A stretch of 64,000 nucleotides of DNA from Nonomuraea harbinensis (GCF_019396385.1 NZ_JAHKRN010000008.1:1-64000), one strand, 5' to 3'; shown: positions 25,218 through 34,223, counted from the stretch's first letter. The notes: generated by a model from the letters alone, not told the origin. Translations and numbers: made by a program.

Positions 25218-25246
25218 CGCCCGGAGTCTCTGGCCGACCCCGGGCG
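25218..25246. terminator. Weak hairpin between convergent genes
   Basis: CGCCCGG (25218-25224) and CCGGGCG (25240-25246) pair across 15 bases directly next to the GerW-like stop. It is the only secondary structure in the 50-base gap between the dehydratase and GerW genes. Confidence 0.35.
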
Positions 25247-25594
25247 TCAGTGACGGCGGCGACGGCGGCGCTTGAAGACGGCGCGCAGCGTCAGCAGGAG
25301 CACCACGGCGACGATCTGGCCGCCGGCCACGATGCGGTTGACGTCCACGGCCGGCTGCCAGCGCACCTCGCCGTCCTTGACCACGAACACCCCGGCGGGG
25401 GTGGCCGCCACGCCGTAGCCGACGCCGCTGCCGCTGCCGCTGTCGCCCTTCTTGTCCTCGCCCTGGCCCGTGCCGCCGCCACCGCCGTAGGCGATCCTGG
25501 CGACGGGGATGACGACCACGTCGCCGTGTTGCACGGGGTCGCCGAACACCCTCTTGACGTTCGCGGAGTCCCTGGACTTCTCCGCTATCTCCAT
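25247..25594 (-). CDS. GerW/YtfJ-family sporulation protein
   Basis: 115 residues: EIAEKSRDSANVKRVFGDPV, then VVVIPVARIAYGGGGGTG, a Gly/Ser/Lys-rich charged loop, GVAATPAGVFVVKDGEVRWQPA and a C-terminal hydrophobic segment followed by seven Arg/Lys residues. This is the order seen in YtfJ (GerW), which in Bacillus is linked to spore germination. Actinomycete members are uncharacterised and here the C-terminal helix suggests membrane anchoring with the Arg cluster inside. ATG 25594 is preferred because GAGGG is spaced ten bases upstream; ATG 25603 is the alternative. Confidence 0.8.
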   Translation of the reverse strand: MEIAEKSRDSANVKRVFGDPVQHGDVVVIPVARIAYGGGGGTGQGEDKKGDSGSGSGVGYGVAATPAGVFVVKDGEVRWQPAVDVNRIVAGGQIVAVVLLLTLRAVFKRRRRRRH

Positions 25595-25617
25595 GATGTC
25601 CATGCCCTCATGGTGGT

Positions 25618-27249
25618 TCACGACGGGCGGCCGCGCAGCTCGCGGTAGACGCGGACGAGCCGCTCGGTCGAGGGGTCGGGGAAGCCGGCCTGCGGCTCGT
25701 CGGAGGTGAGCGCGGGAGCCAGGTCGAGCGCCATCTTCTTGCCCAGCTCGACGCCCCACTGGTCGAAGGAGTCGATGCCCCAGATGGTGCCCTCGACGAA
25801 CACGACGTGCTCGTACAGGGCGACGAGCTGGCCGAGGGTCGACGGGGAGAGCTTCGGGACGAGGATGGTGGAGGTGGGCCGGTTGCCCGGCATGACCTTG
25901 TGCGGCACGACCGCGGCGGCGGTGCCCTCGGCGGCGATCTCCTCGGCCGTCTTGCCGAACGCGAGCGCCGAGGTCTGCGCGAACAGGTTGGCGGTGAGCA
26001 GGTCGTGCATGCCCTCGCGGTCCTCGTACGGCTCGGCGAAGCCGATGAAGTCGGCGGGCACCAGGTGGGTGCCCTGGTGGAGCAGCTGGTAGAAGGCGTG
26101 CTGACCGTTGGTGCCCGGCTCGCCCCAGAAGATGGCGCCGGTGTCGCAGGTGACGGGGGCGCCGTCGGCGCGCACCGACTTGCCGTTGGACTCCATGGTG
26201 AGCTGCTGGAGGTAGGCGGGGAAGCGGTGCAGGCGCTGGCTGTAGGGCAGCACGGCGCGGGTCTGGGCGCCGAAGAAGTCGGCGTACCACACCCCGAGCA
26301 GGCCCATCAGCACCGGCATGTTGGCCTCGAAAGGAGCGGTGCGGAAGTGCTGGTCGATGGCGTGGAAGCCGGCCAGCATCGCGCGGAACCTGGCCGGCCC
26401 GACGGCGATCATCAGGGACAGGCCGATGGCGCCGTCGTAGGAATAGCGGCCGCCGACCCAGTCCCAGAAGCCGAACATGTTGTCGGTGTCGATGCCGAAC
26501 TCGGCGACCTTGGCGGCGTTGGTGGAGACGGCCACGAAGTGTTTGGCGACGGCGTCCTCGCCCAGCGCGCCGACCAGCCACTGGCGGGCCACCCTGGCGT
26601 TGGTGAGGGTCTCGAGCGTGGTGAAGGTCTTGGAACTGACCACGAAGAGCGTGGTGGCGGGGTCGAGGCCGCGGAGGTTGCCGGTGATGTCGGCCGGGTC
26701 GATGTTGGAGACGAACCTGGCCTCGATGCCGGCGTCGGCGTAGTCGAGCAGCGCCTCGTAGGCCATCGCGGGGCCGAGGTCGGAGCCGCCGATGCCGATG
26801 TTGACCACGGTGGCGATGGGCCGCCCGGTGGCCCCCCGCCACTCCTGGGCGCGCACCCGGTCGGCGAAGGCGGTCATCTTGTCGAGCACGGCGTGCACGT
26901 CGCCGATGACGTCCTGGCCGTCGACCACGAGGGCGGTGTCGGCGGGGGCGCGCAGCGCGGTGTGGAGGACCGCGCGATCCTCGCTGACATTGATGTGCTC
27001 GCCGGTGAACATGGCCTCGATGCGCTCGCGAAGCCCGGCCCGCTCGGCCAGCCGCACCAGCAGCCCGATGGTCTCACTGGTGACGCGGTGCTTGGCGTAG
27101 TCGAGGTAGAGGTCGCCCGCCGTCAGCGTCATGCGGCCGGCCCGGCCGGGGTCGTCGGCGAACAGCTCGCGCAGGTGTATGCCCGCCAGCTCACCATGGT
27201 GCTTCTCCAGCGCCGCCCACTCCTGGCTCTGGGTGATGTCGCCGTTCAC
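25618..27249 (-). CDS. pgi: Glucose-6-phosphate isomerase
   Basis: 543 residues, full length. The family signatures are [17 protein letters not shown] and the C-terminal [14 protein letters not shown], and [18 protein letters not shown] is in the N-terminal half. It interconverts glucose-6-phosphate and fructose-6-phosphate in glycolysis and gluconeogenesis, and so can feed the phosphoketolase encoded 2 kb away. The start is GTG 27249 with GGAGG upstream. Two repeat clusters fill the 190 bases before it. Confidence 0.95.
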   Translation of the reverse strand: MNGDITQSQEWAALEKHHGELAGIHLRELFADDPGRAGRMTLTAGDLYLDYAKHRVTSETIGLLVRLAERAGLRERIEAMFTGEHINVSEDRAVLHTALRAPADTALVVDGQDVIGDVHAVLDKMTAFADRVRAQEWRGATGRPIATVVNIGIGGSDLGPAMAYEALLDYADAGIEARFVSNIDPADITGNLRGLDPATTLFVVSSKTFTTLETLTNARVARQWLVGALGEDAVAKHFVAVSTNAAKVAEFGIDTDNMFGFWDWVGGRYSYDGAIGLSLMIAVGPARFRAMLAGFHAIDQHFRTAPFEANMPVLMGLLGVWYADFFGAQTRAVLPYSQRLHRFPAYLQQLTMESNGKSVRADGAPVTCDTGAIFWGEPGTNGQHAFYQLLHQGTHLVPADFIGFAEPYEDREGMHDLLTANLFAQTSALAFGKTAEEIAAEGTAAAVVPHKVMPGNRPTSTILVPKLSPSTLGQLVALYEHVVFVEGTIWGIDSFDQWGVELGKKMALDLAPALTSDEPQAGFPDPSTERLVRVYRELRGRPS

Positions 27250-27319
27250 GTCGCCCTCCTCGCGGCCGTCACAAACCGATCACGCCATCGTCCCGTATCC
27301 GCATACCCGGAGGTTCCGA

Positions 27320-27370
27320 TTCCGCGCATGGCGGAGCGGACTCTTTGCCGGAGCCGGGTTCCGCGCATGG
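27320..27370. repeat. Two copies of TTCCGCGCATGG, 39 bases apart
   Basis: Exact 12-base direct repeat at 27320-27331 and 27359-27370 in the intergenic region upstream of pgi. It lies next to a second, tandem repeat. Confidence 0.6.
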
Positions 27371-27375
27371 ATCAG

Positions 27376-27450
27376 GAGACGGCTGGGCCGGGAGACGGCT
27401 GGATCAGCAGACGGCTGAGTCTAGGAGACGGCTGGATCTAGGAGACGGCG
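27376..27450. repeat. Five tandem copies of a 16-17-bp unit (GAGACGGCTGG...)
   Basis: Copies begin at 27376, 27392, 27408, 27425 and 27442; the core is GAGACGGCT (one copy has C first). The last copies cover the stop codon and final Val-Ala-Val-Ser codons of the VIT1 gene on the minus strand, so the gene end is made of repeat sequence. Confidence 0.65.
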
Positions 27451-28160
27451 ACGCCCAGCAGGTGGCCGATGCCGAAGGTCACCGCGGCGGCGCCGACGCC
27501 GAGCACGAGCTGGCGCAGGCCGCCCACCCACCACGGGCGGGCCGTGAGGTGCGCCACGACCGAGCCGAACCCGAACAGGGCGAGCACGCTCAGCACCACC
27601 GCCAGCGCCAGCCCCGACGCCCCGAAGAAGAACGGCACCAGCGGCACCAGCGCCCCGGCGGAGAACGCGCAGAACGACGAGACGGCCGCCAGCTTCGGCG
27701 AAGGCAGGTCGTCCGGATCCACCCCGAGCTCCTCGCGCACGTGCACCCGCAGAGCCTGCTCGGGATCGGCCGACAGCCCGGCCGCGACCTGTTCGGCCAG
27801 CTCCGGCTCCAGCCCGCGGGACCGGTAGAGCGCGGCCAGCTCGGCGCGCTCGCCCTCGGGGTTGCGGGCCAGCTCGCGCCGCTCCACGGCGATCTCGGCG
27901 CGCATCAGCTCCGTCTGGGACTTGACCGACGTGTACTCGCCGGCCGCCATCGAGCACGCACCCGCCACCAGCCCGGCGAACCCGGCGAGCACGGCGCCCC
28001 GCCCGGGACCCGAGGCCCCCACCACACCGGCGATCAGCGCGAAGTTGGAGACGAGCCCGTCCATCGCCCCGAACACCGCCGGCCGCAGCCACCCGCCGGT
28101 GACGTCACGGTGGCTGTGGTGCATCTCGGGGGAGTACGTCCGCTCCAGCTCGATGGTCAT
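27438..28160 (-). CDS. VIT1/CCC1-family iron/manganese transporter
   Basis: 240 residues. FGAMDGLVSNFALIAGVVGA (residues 30-49) is the first membrane helix with the family signature, followed by SMAAGEYTSVKSQTELMRAE and three C-terminal helices (from about 165). A large cytoplasmic Glu-rich region lies between helices 2 and 3, as in VIT1, where it binds metal. It exports or sequesters Fe2+/Mn2+ by proton exchange. GGAGGG is five bases before the ATG. An inverted repeat 29-47 bases upstream is a candidate metal-regulator site. The extreme C-terminus is encoded by a tandem repeat. Confidence 0.85.
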   Translation of the reverse strand: MTIELERTYSPEMHHSHRDVTGGWLRPAVFGAMDGLVSNFALIAGVVGASGPGRGAVLAGFAGLVAGACSMAAGEYTSVKSQTELMRAEIAVERRELARNPEGERAELAALYRSRGLEPELAEQVAAGLSADPEQALRVHVREELGVDPDDLPSPKLAAVSSFCAFSAGALVPLVPFFFGASGLALAVVLSVLALFGFGSVVAHLTARPWWVGGLRQLVLGVGAAAVTFGIGHLLGVAVS

Positions 28161-28188
28161 GAAATCCCTCCTATTGCTGCATGTCCAT

Positions 28189-28207
28189 CGACATTAGGTA
28201 AATGTCG
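28189..28207. promoter_or_regulatory. Inverted repeat CGACATT-AGGTA-AATGTCG upstream of the VIT1 gene
   Basis: Perfect seven-base arms around five bases, containing TTAGGTAAA. The TTAGGT core recalls half-sites of DtxR-family metalloregulators (IdeR/DtxR boxes start TTAGGTTAG). The position near the start fits a repressor of a metal transporter. Identity of the regulator is inference. Confidence 0.45.
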
Positions 28208-28326
28208 GAAAGATCCGCAACGAAGGAGAGGCTTGCCTGACCTGCGGTTCTGCACCGTATACGAACAGGTGGACGAGTGTTTTAGGCCCTGCTAGGTAAG
28301 GCGGGCCAGGGTGACGAACGACACTC

Positions 28327-28926
28327 TCAGGACGCCGGCTGGGCGACGGGCAGCGGGACCGCCGGGGTCGTCGTCCCGGTGTCCTGGATCAGGCGGGAGC
28401 AGTCGTCGATCGCCGCCGTCAGCAGGTCGCGCAGCATCGTGTCCGGGTCCTCGATGCAGGCCTGCACGATCCCGACCACGGCCAGTTGCACCGCGTTCGG
28501 GGCCGCGTACCTGCGGAAGCCCTTCTCCGTGATCTTGGCTGCCCGGCTGAACCTGCGTGCCTGGGCCGCCGCCTGCGGGACCTGGTCCATCGCCTCCTGG
28601 CTGCGCGGGCTCAGCCGTCCGGGCGGGACGCCGTTCAGCCGGGCCAGCATCTCCTCCGCCGCGAGCACCGAGACCGCGAGGGCGAGCTGGCGCTCGGCGG
28701 CGGCGACGGGCAGGGCGGTGGTCGCGCAGCGGAGCGCGATGTGGGCGTCGACCCGGAGGTCCGTGCTGGTCAGGCCGATGATGGACGGGACCAGGTGGAT
28801 GAGGCGGCTGCGGCTCTCGTCGGTGGTGTTGTCGTTGACGAGGCGGGCCAGCGCGGCCAGCAGTGGGTGTGTGCAGGCCGGGTGGTCGCTCCACCGTTCT
28901 CCGGCCAGATAGGACGCGAACTCCAT
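28327..28926 (-). CDS. Hypothetical 199-residue helical protein
   Basis: Starts MEFASYLAGERWSDHPACTH and is entirely alpha-helical by composition, with LAALARLVNDNT and PSIIGLTSTDLRVDAHIALR early, and RRFSRAAKITEKGFRRYAAP later. No signal or membrane segments. I have the impression of a conserved actinomycete family without known function. ATG 28926 is chosen as the first start with protein-like sequence; upstream frames to 29001 are less convincing. Divergent from the Clp_N-domain gene by 218 bases; that gap contains a small hairpin CTCCCG/CGGGAG and the -10-like TATGAT at 29115-29120 facing the Clp_N gene. Confidence 0.6.
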   Translation of the reverse strand: MEFASYLAGERWSDHPACTHPLLAALARLVNDNTTDESRSRLIHLVPSIIGLTSTDLRVDAHIALRCATTALPVAAAERQLALAVSVLAAEEMLARLNGVPPGRLSPRSQEAMDQVPQAAAQARRFSRAAKITEKGFRRYAAPNAVQLAVVGIVQACIEDPDTMLRDLLTAAIDDCSRLIQDTGTTTPAVPLPVAQPAS

Positions 28927-29144
28927 GAAGCAAGCACCACGCTTCGGGTTGCGATGCCTGCCACGGGACAGAACCGGCATGTGATCAAGGTGATTGTCCA
29001 CGGGTGCTCCACTTTGTGGTGTATCGCCGTCTTTCCAGTCTGCGCTGACATCTGCCCCAATGCCAGTGAATAAGACTCCCGGCCTTGTCGGGAGCGGTGG
29101 GGTTACATGGGGGTTATGATGGGGGCAGCCCTTGGGGAGGTGAC

Positions 29145-30077
29145 GTGCCGAAGATCAACGTGTATCTGCCGGACGACCTGGCGGAGGCGGTCAAGCAGGC
29201 GGGCGTGCCGGTCTCGTCCATCTGCCAGCGCGCCCTGGAGCAGGCCGTACGCCGCGTCACGGCCATCCGTGAGACGGCCCTGTCCGACGTCGATCTCGAC
29301 CGTCCGACCGGCGCCCTGACCCTGCTGACCCCGCGCACCCGCACCGTGCTCAAGCTCGCGGCGTCGCGCGCCGGGGCGGGCGGCGTCGAGACCGAGCACC
29401 TCCTGGCCGGCATGCTGGCGGAGGGCACCAACCTCGCCCTCCACGTCCTGCGCGCCATGGACATCGATCCCGGCCAGGTAACCCGCGACCTCGCTGGCCG
29501 GATGTCCGTGGGAGGTGGTACGTCTGCGGACGCTTCTACGGGCCCGGGAGGTGCGGAAGGCCCCGACTCTCCGGGCGGTCGTATGTCGTCCGGAGGTCTC
29601 GGAGCTGGACAGGATCCCGGCGGCGAGCCGGGACGAGCTGCGGGTTCTGAGCCCGAGCCGGGCAGCGGCCCGGTGCATGAACCCGGGGTGGGCGAGCCGG
29701 GTTCAGAGGTGCGCCGGTTCGGCGTGGGCGCGGCGAACGCTCTGGAAGCCGCGGTCAACGAGGCGACCTCGCTCGGGCACAACTACGTCGGATGCGAGCA
29801 CCTCCTCCTCGGGCTCGTCGCCGAACCCGACGGGATCGCCGGCCAGGTGCTGCGCGGGCTGGGCGCCGAGCACCGGCCGACCCGCCGCGCCGTCGTGGCG
29901 GCCCTCGCCGGCTACGTCCACCTGCGCGCCGAGTCCGCCGCGCAACCGTCCGGCCAGTCGCCCGGCGCATCGGACCTGGCGGCGCTCGTGGCCGTGGCCG
30001 TGCGGCAGCAACTCCAGCCCCTCGTCCAGCGGATCGCCCGGCTGGAGGAGCATCTCGGCCCGGCCTCCGGTGACTGA
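29145..30077 (+). CDS. Clp N-domain protein with N-terminal ribbon-helix-helix-like segment, no ATPase
   Basis: 310 residues from GTG 29145, GGAGG five bases upstream. Residues 1-38 (PKINVYLPDDLAEAVKQAGV...) look like a ribbon-helix-helix DNA-binding fold. Two Clp amino-terminal repeats follow: about 60-115 (TVLKLAASRAG..., EHLLAGML) and 205-270 (ALEAAVNEATSLGHNYVGCE, HLLLGLV), separated by a Gly/Pro/Glu-rich linker of about 80 residues. A helical C-terminus follows. ClpC/ClpA N domains bind adaptors and substrates; here no AAA+ module or ClpP-binding loop exists. It may be a regulator, an adaptor that competes for Clp substrates, or a DNA-bound sensor. Confidence 0.8.
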   Translation: MPKINVYLPDDLAEAVKQAGVPVSSICQRALEQAVRRVTAIRETALSDVDLDRPTGALTLLTPRTRTVLKLAASRAGAGGVETEHLLAGMLAEGTNLALHVLRAMDIDPGQVTRDLAGRMSVGGGTSADASTGPGGAEGPDSPGGRMSSGGLGAGQDPGGEPGRAAGSEPEPGSGPVHEPGVGEPGSEVRRFGVGAANALEAAVNEATSLGHNYVGCEHLLLGLVAEPDGIAGQVLRGLGAEHRPTRRAVVAALAGYVHLRAESAAQPSGQSPGASDLAALVAVAVRQQLQPLVQRIARLEEHLGPASGD

Positions 30078-30079
30078 CA

Positions 30080-30172
30080 ATGCGGATCACCCGAGTCCTG
30101 CGCGCCAGAGCGTTCCGCTACGCCGTCGTGGCCGTCGTCATGGTGGGCGTCGTCATCGCCGCCACCTGGTGA
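30080..30172 (+). CDS. Putative 30-residue single-helix membrane peptide
   Basis: Begins two bases after the Clp_N gene stop: a basic start (MRITRVLRARAFRY) followed by a hydrophobic helix (AVVAVVMVGVVIAATW). The ribosome-binding site GGTGA is weak, but the position, the positive-inside arrangement and immediate stop fit a small membrane protein co-expressed with the Clp_N-domain protein. Confidence 0.4.
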   Translation: MRITRVLRARAFRYAVVAVVMVGVVIAATW

Positions 30173-30190
30173 GGCGGTACCTTTCCCGCC

Positions 30191-30500
30191 GTTCCTGGCC
30201 GGGGCGTCGACCGCAACCGCGTCATGGCCGGGACACCGCCGGCGATTAGCGTCACGACCGGGATACCGCTGGCGACTGGCGACTCGGTTGGGGCACCTGA
30301 CGGTGACCGACGTCATGACCGGGATACCGACGGTGACCGGTGTTTGGCCGAGGCGTCGACGGCAGCCGACACCATAGCCGGGATACCGGCCGGGTGCTGA
30401 CGGGACTGGCTGTCTTGGCCGTGGTGGCGACGGTGGCCGGTGTCTTGGCCGGGATGCCGACGGTGGCTGGTTTTGTGACCGACGTCGCCGTCACAGTCTC
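30191..30500. repeat. Degenerate 30-bp minisatellite (~10 units)
   Basis: Units share GTC-A/T-TGGCCGGGATACCG followed by ACGGTGACCG. They begin at about 30191, 30221, 30251, 30281, 30312, 30342, 30371, 30412, 30442 and 30472, so the period is 30 bases with small slips. No reading frame through it looks like a real protein. It is not a CRISPR array: repeats touch without spacers. Confidence 0.7.
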
Positions 30501-30971
30501 GGCGGCATCACAGAGTCGGCCGGATCCCTCCTCTTGGCCGATGCGAGGCCGAGGAGGTCGAGTTCGCCGAGGTGCTTTACCCGAGCTGGGCGTCAGAGTT
30601 GGCAAAGGGGAGAGGCGGCGGCGAGGTACTGAGGCGTCACGGCAGATCAAGGGCGAAGCGGACGTCGCCGTACTGGCGGAGCCATCCAGCAGCGTCGGTG
30701 GCAGCGAGGTGGCCGGGTTGCTGTCTGGCCGGGTGGGCGACGGCGCGTGGTGGAAGAGGCATCCGGGCGTCGGCTTTCAGGGTGCCCTCCGAGGTGCAAG
30801 TGGCTGGCCGACGAGGAGATGGCCCTGCCCACGTACACCCTGATCAAGCGCCGGGCTCGGGGCCCCGGCGGGGGAGCGGTGGACAAGCGCTCGCCCAGAC
30901 GCGTCGCCAGCCTCCGGGGTCATCGAGGACGGCCCGGCGCTAGTCGTACGGGGACATGTCAGGATGCGCGC
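30501..30971. other. Gene-poor stretch between the minisatellite and the amidase gene
   Basis: About 470 bases where several frames are open but none has protein-like composition, ribosome-binding site or recognisable motif. I see no RNA gene or strong hairpin. Confidence 0.4.
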
Positions 30972-32042
30972 ATGGTGCGGAGCGCGGTGGGGCTGGCGGA
31001 GGGGTTACGGGCAGGCGAGACGACCGCCGTCGACGTCGTACGGGAGGCGATCGAGCGGGTGCGGTGGGCGGGGGAGCGGTTCGGGGGTGTGGCCGCCGTT
31101 GATGCCGGGTGGAGTTCGGCGGAGGCGGAGCGGGCTGATCGGCGGCTGCGGGCCGCCGGGGCGGTCGTGGTCGCGATCAGCAGTGCCATGGCCGACAACC
31201 CCCTGCACGGGAAGACCGGCAATCCGCGCGATCCGGGCAGGGCGCCCGGTGGGTCGTCGTCGGGGACGGCGGCGCTGGTGGCCGCCGGTGCCGTGCCGCT
31301 GGGGCTGGGCAGCGACTCGGGCGGGAGCGTACGGCTGCCCGCCGCCTGGTGCGGGGTGGCCGGGCTGAAGCCGACGTTCGGGCGGGTGCCGCTGACCGGT
31401 CACTTCCCGCGCTGCGGATCGCTGGAGGACGGCAGGACCGTCATCGGCCCGATCGCCGGCACCGTGGCCGACCTCGCCGCCACGCTGGAGGTGATCGCCG
31501 GGCCGGACGGGATGGACGGCGGGACGCCGCCGGTGCCGCTCGGCGATCCGGGAGCCGTGCGCGTCCCAGGGCTGCGGGTGGCGACCACGGCCGGGGCCGG
31601 CGGCCACGAGGCGACGGCGCGGGCGGTGCGGACGCTGGCCGAGGCGGGGGCGGCCGTCGCGGAGCGGCCGCTGCCCGACGTGCGGGAGGAGGCGCTGGAG
31701 CTGACCCGGCGCTACTGGGACCGGGCGGGGCTGAGCGGAGAGGAGAACGTGCGGGTGCTGTGGGACTGGGACCGGTTCCGCAGGCGGATGCTGGCCGCCA
31801 CCGCGCAGGCCGACGTCCTCGTCATCCCCGCCGCCGAGGAGCCGCCGCCGTGGCGGGAGTCCGAGACGGCCGACTACCTGTGGACGCTGCCCTGGAGCCT
31901 CACCGGCGCGCCGGTCGTGGTGGTGCCCTGCGGCGGCTCGGCCGTCCAGGTGGTCGGCCGTCCGTGGGAGGAACACGTCGTGCCGGCCGCCGCGGGCGGA
32001 GATCGAGCGCGCGGATGCCCCGGGATGAGGAGGGGAGCCTAA
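30972..32042 (+). CDS. Amidase-signature-family protein with the catalytic-lysine segment missing
   Basis: 356 residues. The Gly/Ser-rich signature is intact ([20 protein letters not shown], then [12 protein letters not shown], with the nucleophile in SGGS), and the helix before it reads [12 protein letters not shown]. Between an early helix ([11 protein letters not shown]) and that helix the usual block G-x-P-x-x-V-K-D, which carries the general-base lysine of the Ser-cisSer-Lys triad, is absent: only about 20 residues stand where about 60 are expected. The C-terminal substrate region is also short. It is probably a non-catalytic or altered member, or a decayed gene with an in-frame deletion. 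There is no frameshift or internal stop. Confidence 0.65.
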   Translation: MVRSAVGLAEGLRAGETTAVDVVREAIERVRWAGERFGGVAAVDAGWSSAEAERADRRLRAAGAVVVAISSAMADNPLHGKTGNPRDPGRAPGGSSSGTAALVAAGAVPLGLGSDSGGSVRLPAAWCGVAGLKPTFGRVPLTGHFPRCGSLEDGRTVIGPIAGTVADLAATLEVIAGPDGMDGGTPPVPLGDPGAVRVPGLRVATTAGAGGHEATARAVRTLAEAGAAVAERPLPDVREEALELTRRYWDRAGLSGEENVRVLWDWDRFRRRMLAATAQADVLVIPAAEEPPPWRESETADYLWTLPWSLTGAPVVVVPCGGSAVQVVGRPWEEHVVPAAAGGDRARGCPGMRRGA

Positions 32043-32132
32043 CCACGGGATGGCGTGCTACGTTGCCTGCTGATCCCCGGCGGCCGGATCCGCGTCGCCG
32101 TACCTGACTCCTTCTCCGCATGGGGGCAAACG

Positions 32133-34211
32133 GTGAGGTGGGCGTACTTCCTGCTGGTCGCGTCGGCGCTGTGGTGGATCGCGCCGCCCGCGCACGCCGC
32201 GCAAGAGGAGCCCCCGGTCGCGCTCATCGGCGTGCCCGGCCTGCTCTGGGAGGACGTCGACCCGCACGCGACCCCCAACCTGTGGCGGCTGGCCGGGGAG
32301 AGCGACCTGGGGTCGGTGTCGGTGAAGACCGTGGGCACCCTCGCCTGCCCGTTCGACGGCTGGCTGTCGGTGTCCGCCGGCGTCCGCTCCGCCGTCGGGC
32401 AGCGCTGCGGGCTGCCGCCCGAGCCGGAGCGCACGGGCGAGGGCGCCCGGGTGCCGGGCTTCGACGGGTTGCGCGCGAGGCGTGACGGCACGTACGCGGG
32501 CACGCTCGGCGCGGCCGTGCACGCCGCCGGCCACTGCACGACCGCCGTCGGCCCCGGTGCCGCGCTGGCGCTGGCCGACGCCGACGGCAAGGTGGACGTG
32601 TACGCGCCGGAGCCGGCCGCGCTGGCCGACTGGTCGCGCTGCCGGGTGCTGGCCGTGGACGTGGACGAGCTGATCAGCCCCTACCTGGCGGGCGGCCACC
32701 TGCCCGCGGTGCCCGACGCGCTCGGCCCGGAGCGGCGGCGCGAGGCCGTGCGGGCCGCCGACGCGGAGGTCGGCGCCGCGCTGGCGAAGCTGCCCGCCGG
32801 CGCCCAGGTGGTGCTCAGCGGCATCGGCGACCACGGGTCGGTGCCGCACCTGCGGGTGGCCATGTGGAAGCGGGCCGAGGCGTCCGGCGCGCTGCTCGGC
32901 ACCGCGTCGACCCGGCGCGGCGACATCGTCATCATCACCGACACCACGCCGACCGTGCTCACCGCCGCGGGCATCCCCGTCCCGCCGACCGTGATCGGCC
33001 TGCCCTGGCAGGCGGGGGAGCGGCTGCCGCTGGAGGAGGCCGTCGCGGAGCTGCGCAGGGCCGACATGATGGGCACCGGCATCCGCAACACCACCGGGCT
33101 GTTCTTCACCGGCTTCGCCGTCATCACGGTGTCGTTCTACGCGATCGCCTACTACGTGCTGTCACGCCGCAGGAACGCCGGCGCCGTCGGCGTGGTCGCG
33201 CTCGGCCTGGCGGCGGTGCCCGTCTCGACGTACGCGGTGAACGTGTTCCCCTGGGGGCACGGCCCGTACCCGATCGCGCTGGTCATCACCGGCGTGGTGG
33301 CGATCGCCTCGGCCATCACCGCCTTCGCCGTGCTCGGGCCGTGGCGGCGCGGCCCGCTGGGGCCGCCCGGCGTGGTGGCCGCGATCATCGGCATCGTCAT
33401 GGTGGCCGACCTGCTGACCGGCACCAACCTGCAGTTCAACAGCCTCATGGGCTACACCGCCGTGGTGGGCGGGCGCTACTACGGGCTGGCGAACATCCCG
33501 TTCGCGCTGCTGGCCACCTCCGTGCTGATGACCGCCGCGGTGGCCGCCGACCATCTGGTGCGGGCCGGGCGGCGGCGGGCCGCGGTGGCGCTGGTCTCCA
33601 CGCTGGGCGTGGCCGCGATGCTGCTGGCGGGCTGGCCGGGGATCGGCAGCGACTTCGGCGGCGTGATCGCGTTCGTGCCCGGCATCGCGGTCACCGCGCT
33701 GCTGGTGGCGGGCAAGCGGGTGTCGGTGCTGAAGTTCGTCGGGTTCTGCGCCCTGGGCGGGGTGACCGTGTCGGCGCTCGCGGTGCTCGACTACCTGCGG
33801 CCGGCGCCGTCGCAGACCCATCTGGGCAGGTTCGTCGGCATGGTGCTCGAAGGGACGTTCATGCCGATGATCCTCCGCAAGCTCGGGGCCATGCTCAACA
33901 CCATGCTCTCGCCCAACCTGATGCCGATCGTGATCACCGGCCTGGCGTTCCTGATCTTCGCGATCATGCGACCGGGCAAGATCAGCGCCGGGGTGGTGCC
34001 GCAGGCGTTCGAGCGCGCGCCCATGCTGAAGGCCGGGCTGATCGGGGCGCTGGTCAGCGGGGTGGTCGGGATGCTGGTGAACGACTCGGGCACCGCCGTG
34101 CTGTCGATGGTCGTGGCGGTGGCCGTGCCGCTGGTGCTGTACGCGGGGATCCACAGCGAGCCGCTGGCGGAGCCCGCGTCCGAGGAGGCCCCTGTCGCCG
34201 CCAAGATCTGA
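32133..34211 (+). CDS. Alkaline-phosphatase-fold / polytopic membrane protein
   Basis: 692 residues from GTG 32133 with GGGGG upstream. A signal-like helix (1-23, ending APPAHA) is followed by an extracellular domain (about 30-300) with features of the alkaline phosphatase/sulfatase fold: VALIGVPGLLWEDVDPHATP, ATPNLWRLAGE, VVLSGIGDHGS and an IVIITDTTPTVL motif near its end. The expected metal ligands are not all evident. At least ten membrane helices occupy about 315-680. Actinomycetes have unexplained membrane proteins of this plan; a cell-envelope role such as transfer of a phosphate-linked group is plausible. The next gene is also a phosphate-ester enzyme. Confidence 0.65.
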   Translation: MRWAYFLLVASALWWIAPPAHAAQEEPPVALIGVPGLLWEDVDPHATPNLWRLAGESDLGSVSVKTVGTLACPFDGWLSVSAGVRSAVGQRCGLPPEPERTGEGARVPGFDGLRARRDGTYAGTLGAAVHAAGHCTTAVGPGAALALADADGKVDVYAPEPAALADWSRCRVLAVDVDELISPYLAGGHLPAVPDALGPERRREAVRAADAEVGAALAKLPAGAQVVLSGIGDHGSVPHLRVAMWKRAEASGALLGTASTRRGDIVIITDTTPTVLTAAGIPVPPTVIGLPWQAGERLPLEEAVAELRRADMMGTGIRNTTGLFFTGFAVITVSFYAIAYYVLSRRRNAGAVGVVALGLAAVPVSTYAVNVFPWGHGPYPIALVITGVVAIASAITAFAVLGPWRRGPLGPPGVVAAIIGIVMVADLLTGTNLQFNSLMGYTAVVGGRYYGLANIPFALLATSVLMTAAVAADHLVRAGRRRAAVALVSTLGVAAMLLAGWPGIGSDFGGVIAFVPGIAVTALLVAGKRVSVLKFVGFCALGGVTVSALAVLDYLRPAPSQTHLGRFVGMVLEGTFMPMILRKLGAMLNTMLSPNLMPIVITGLAFLIFAIMRPGKISAGVVPQAFERAPMLKAGLIGALVSGVVGMLVNDSGTAVLSMVVAVAVPLVLYAGIHSEPLAEPASEEAPVAAKI

Positions 34212-34223
34212 AATTTTCTTTTA

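Noticed and set aside
28281-28300. Second IdeR/DtxR box before the VIT1 gene (TTAGGCCCTGCTAGGTAAGG)
   Set aside because: Has TAGG half-sites in direct, not inverted, orientation; does not match the palindromic consensus.
30191-30500. CRISPR array
   Set aside because: Thirty-base units touch without unique spacers and vary in sequence; no cas genes in the window.
30340-30843. Hypothetical gene over the minisatellite end
   Set aside because: Starts inside degenerate repeats, no ribosome-binding site, no protein-like pattern.
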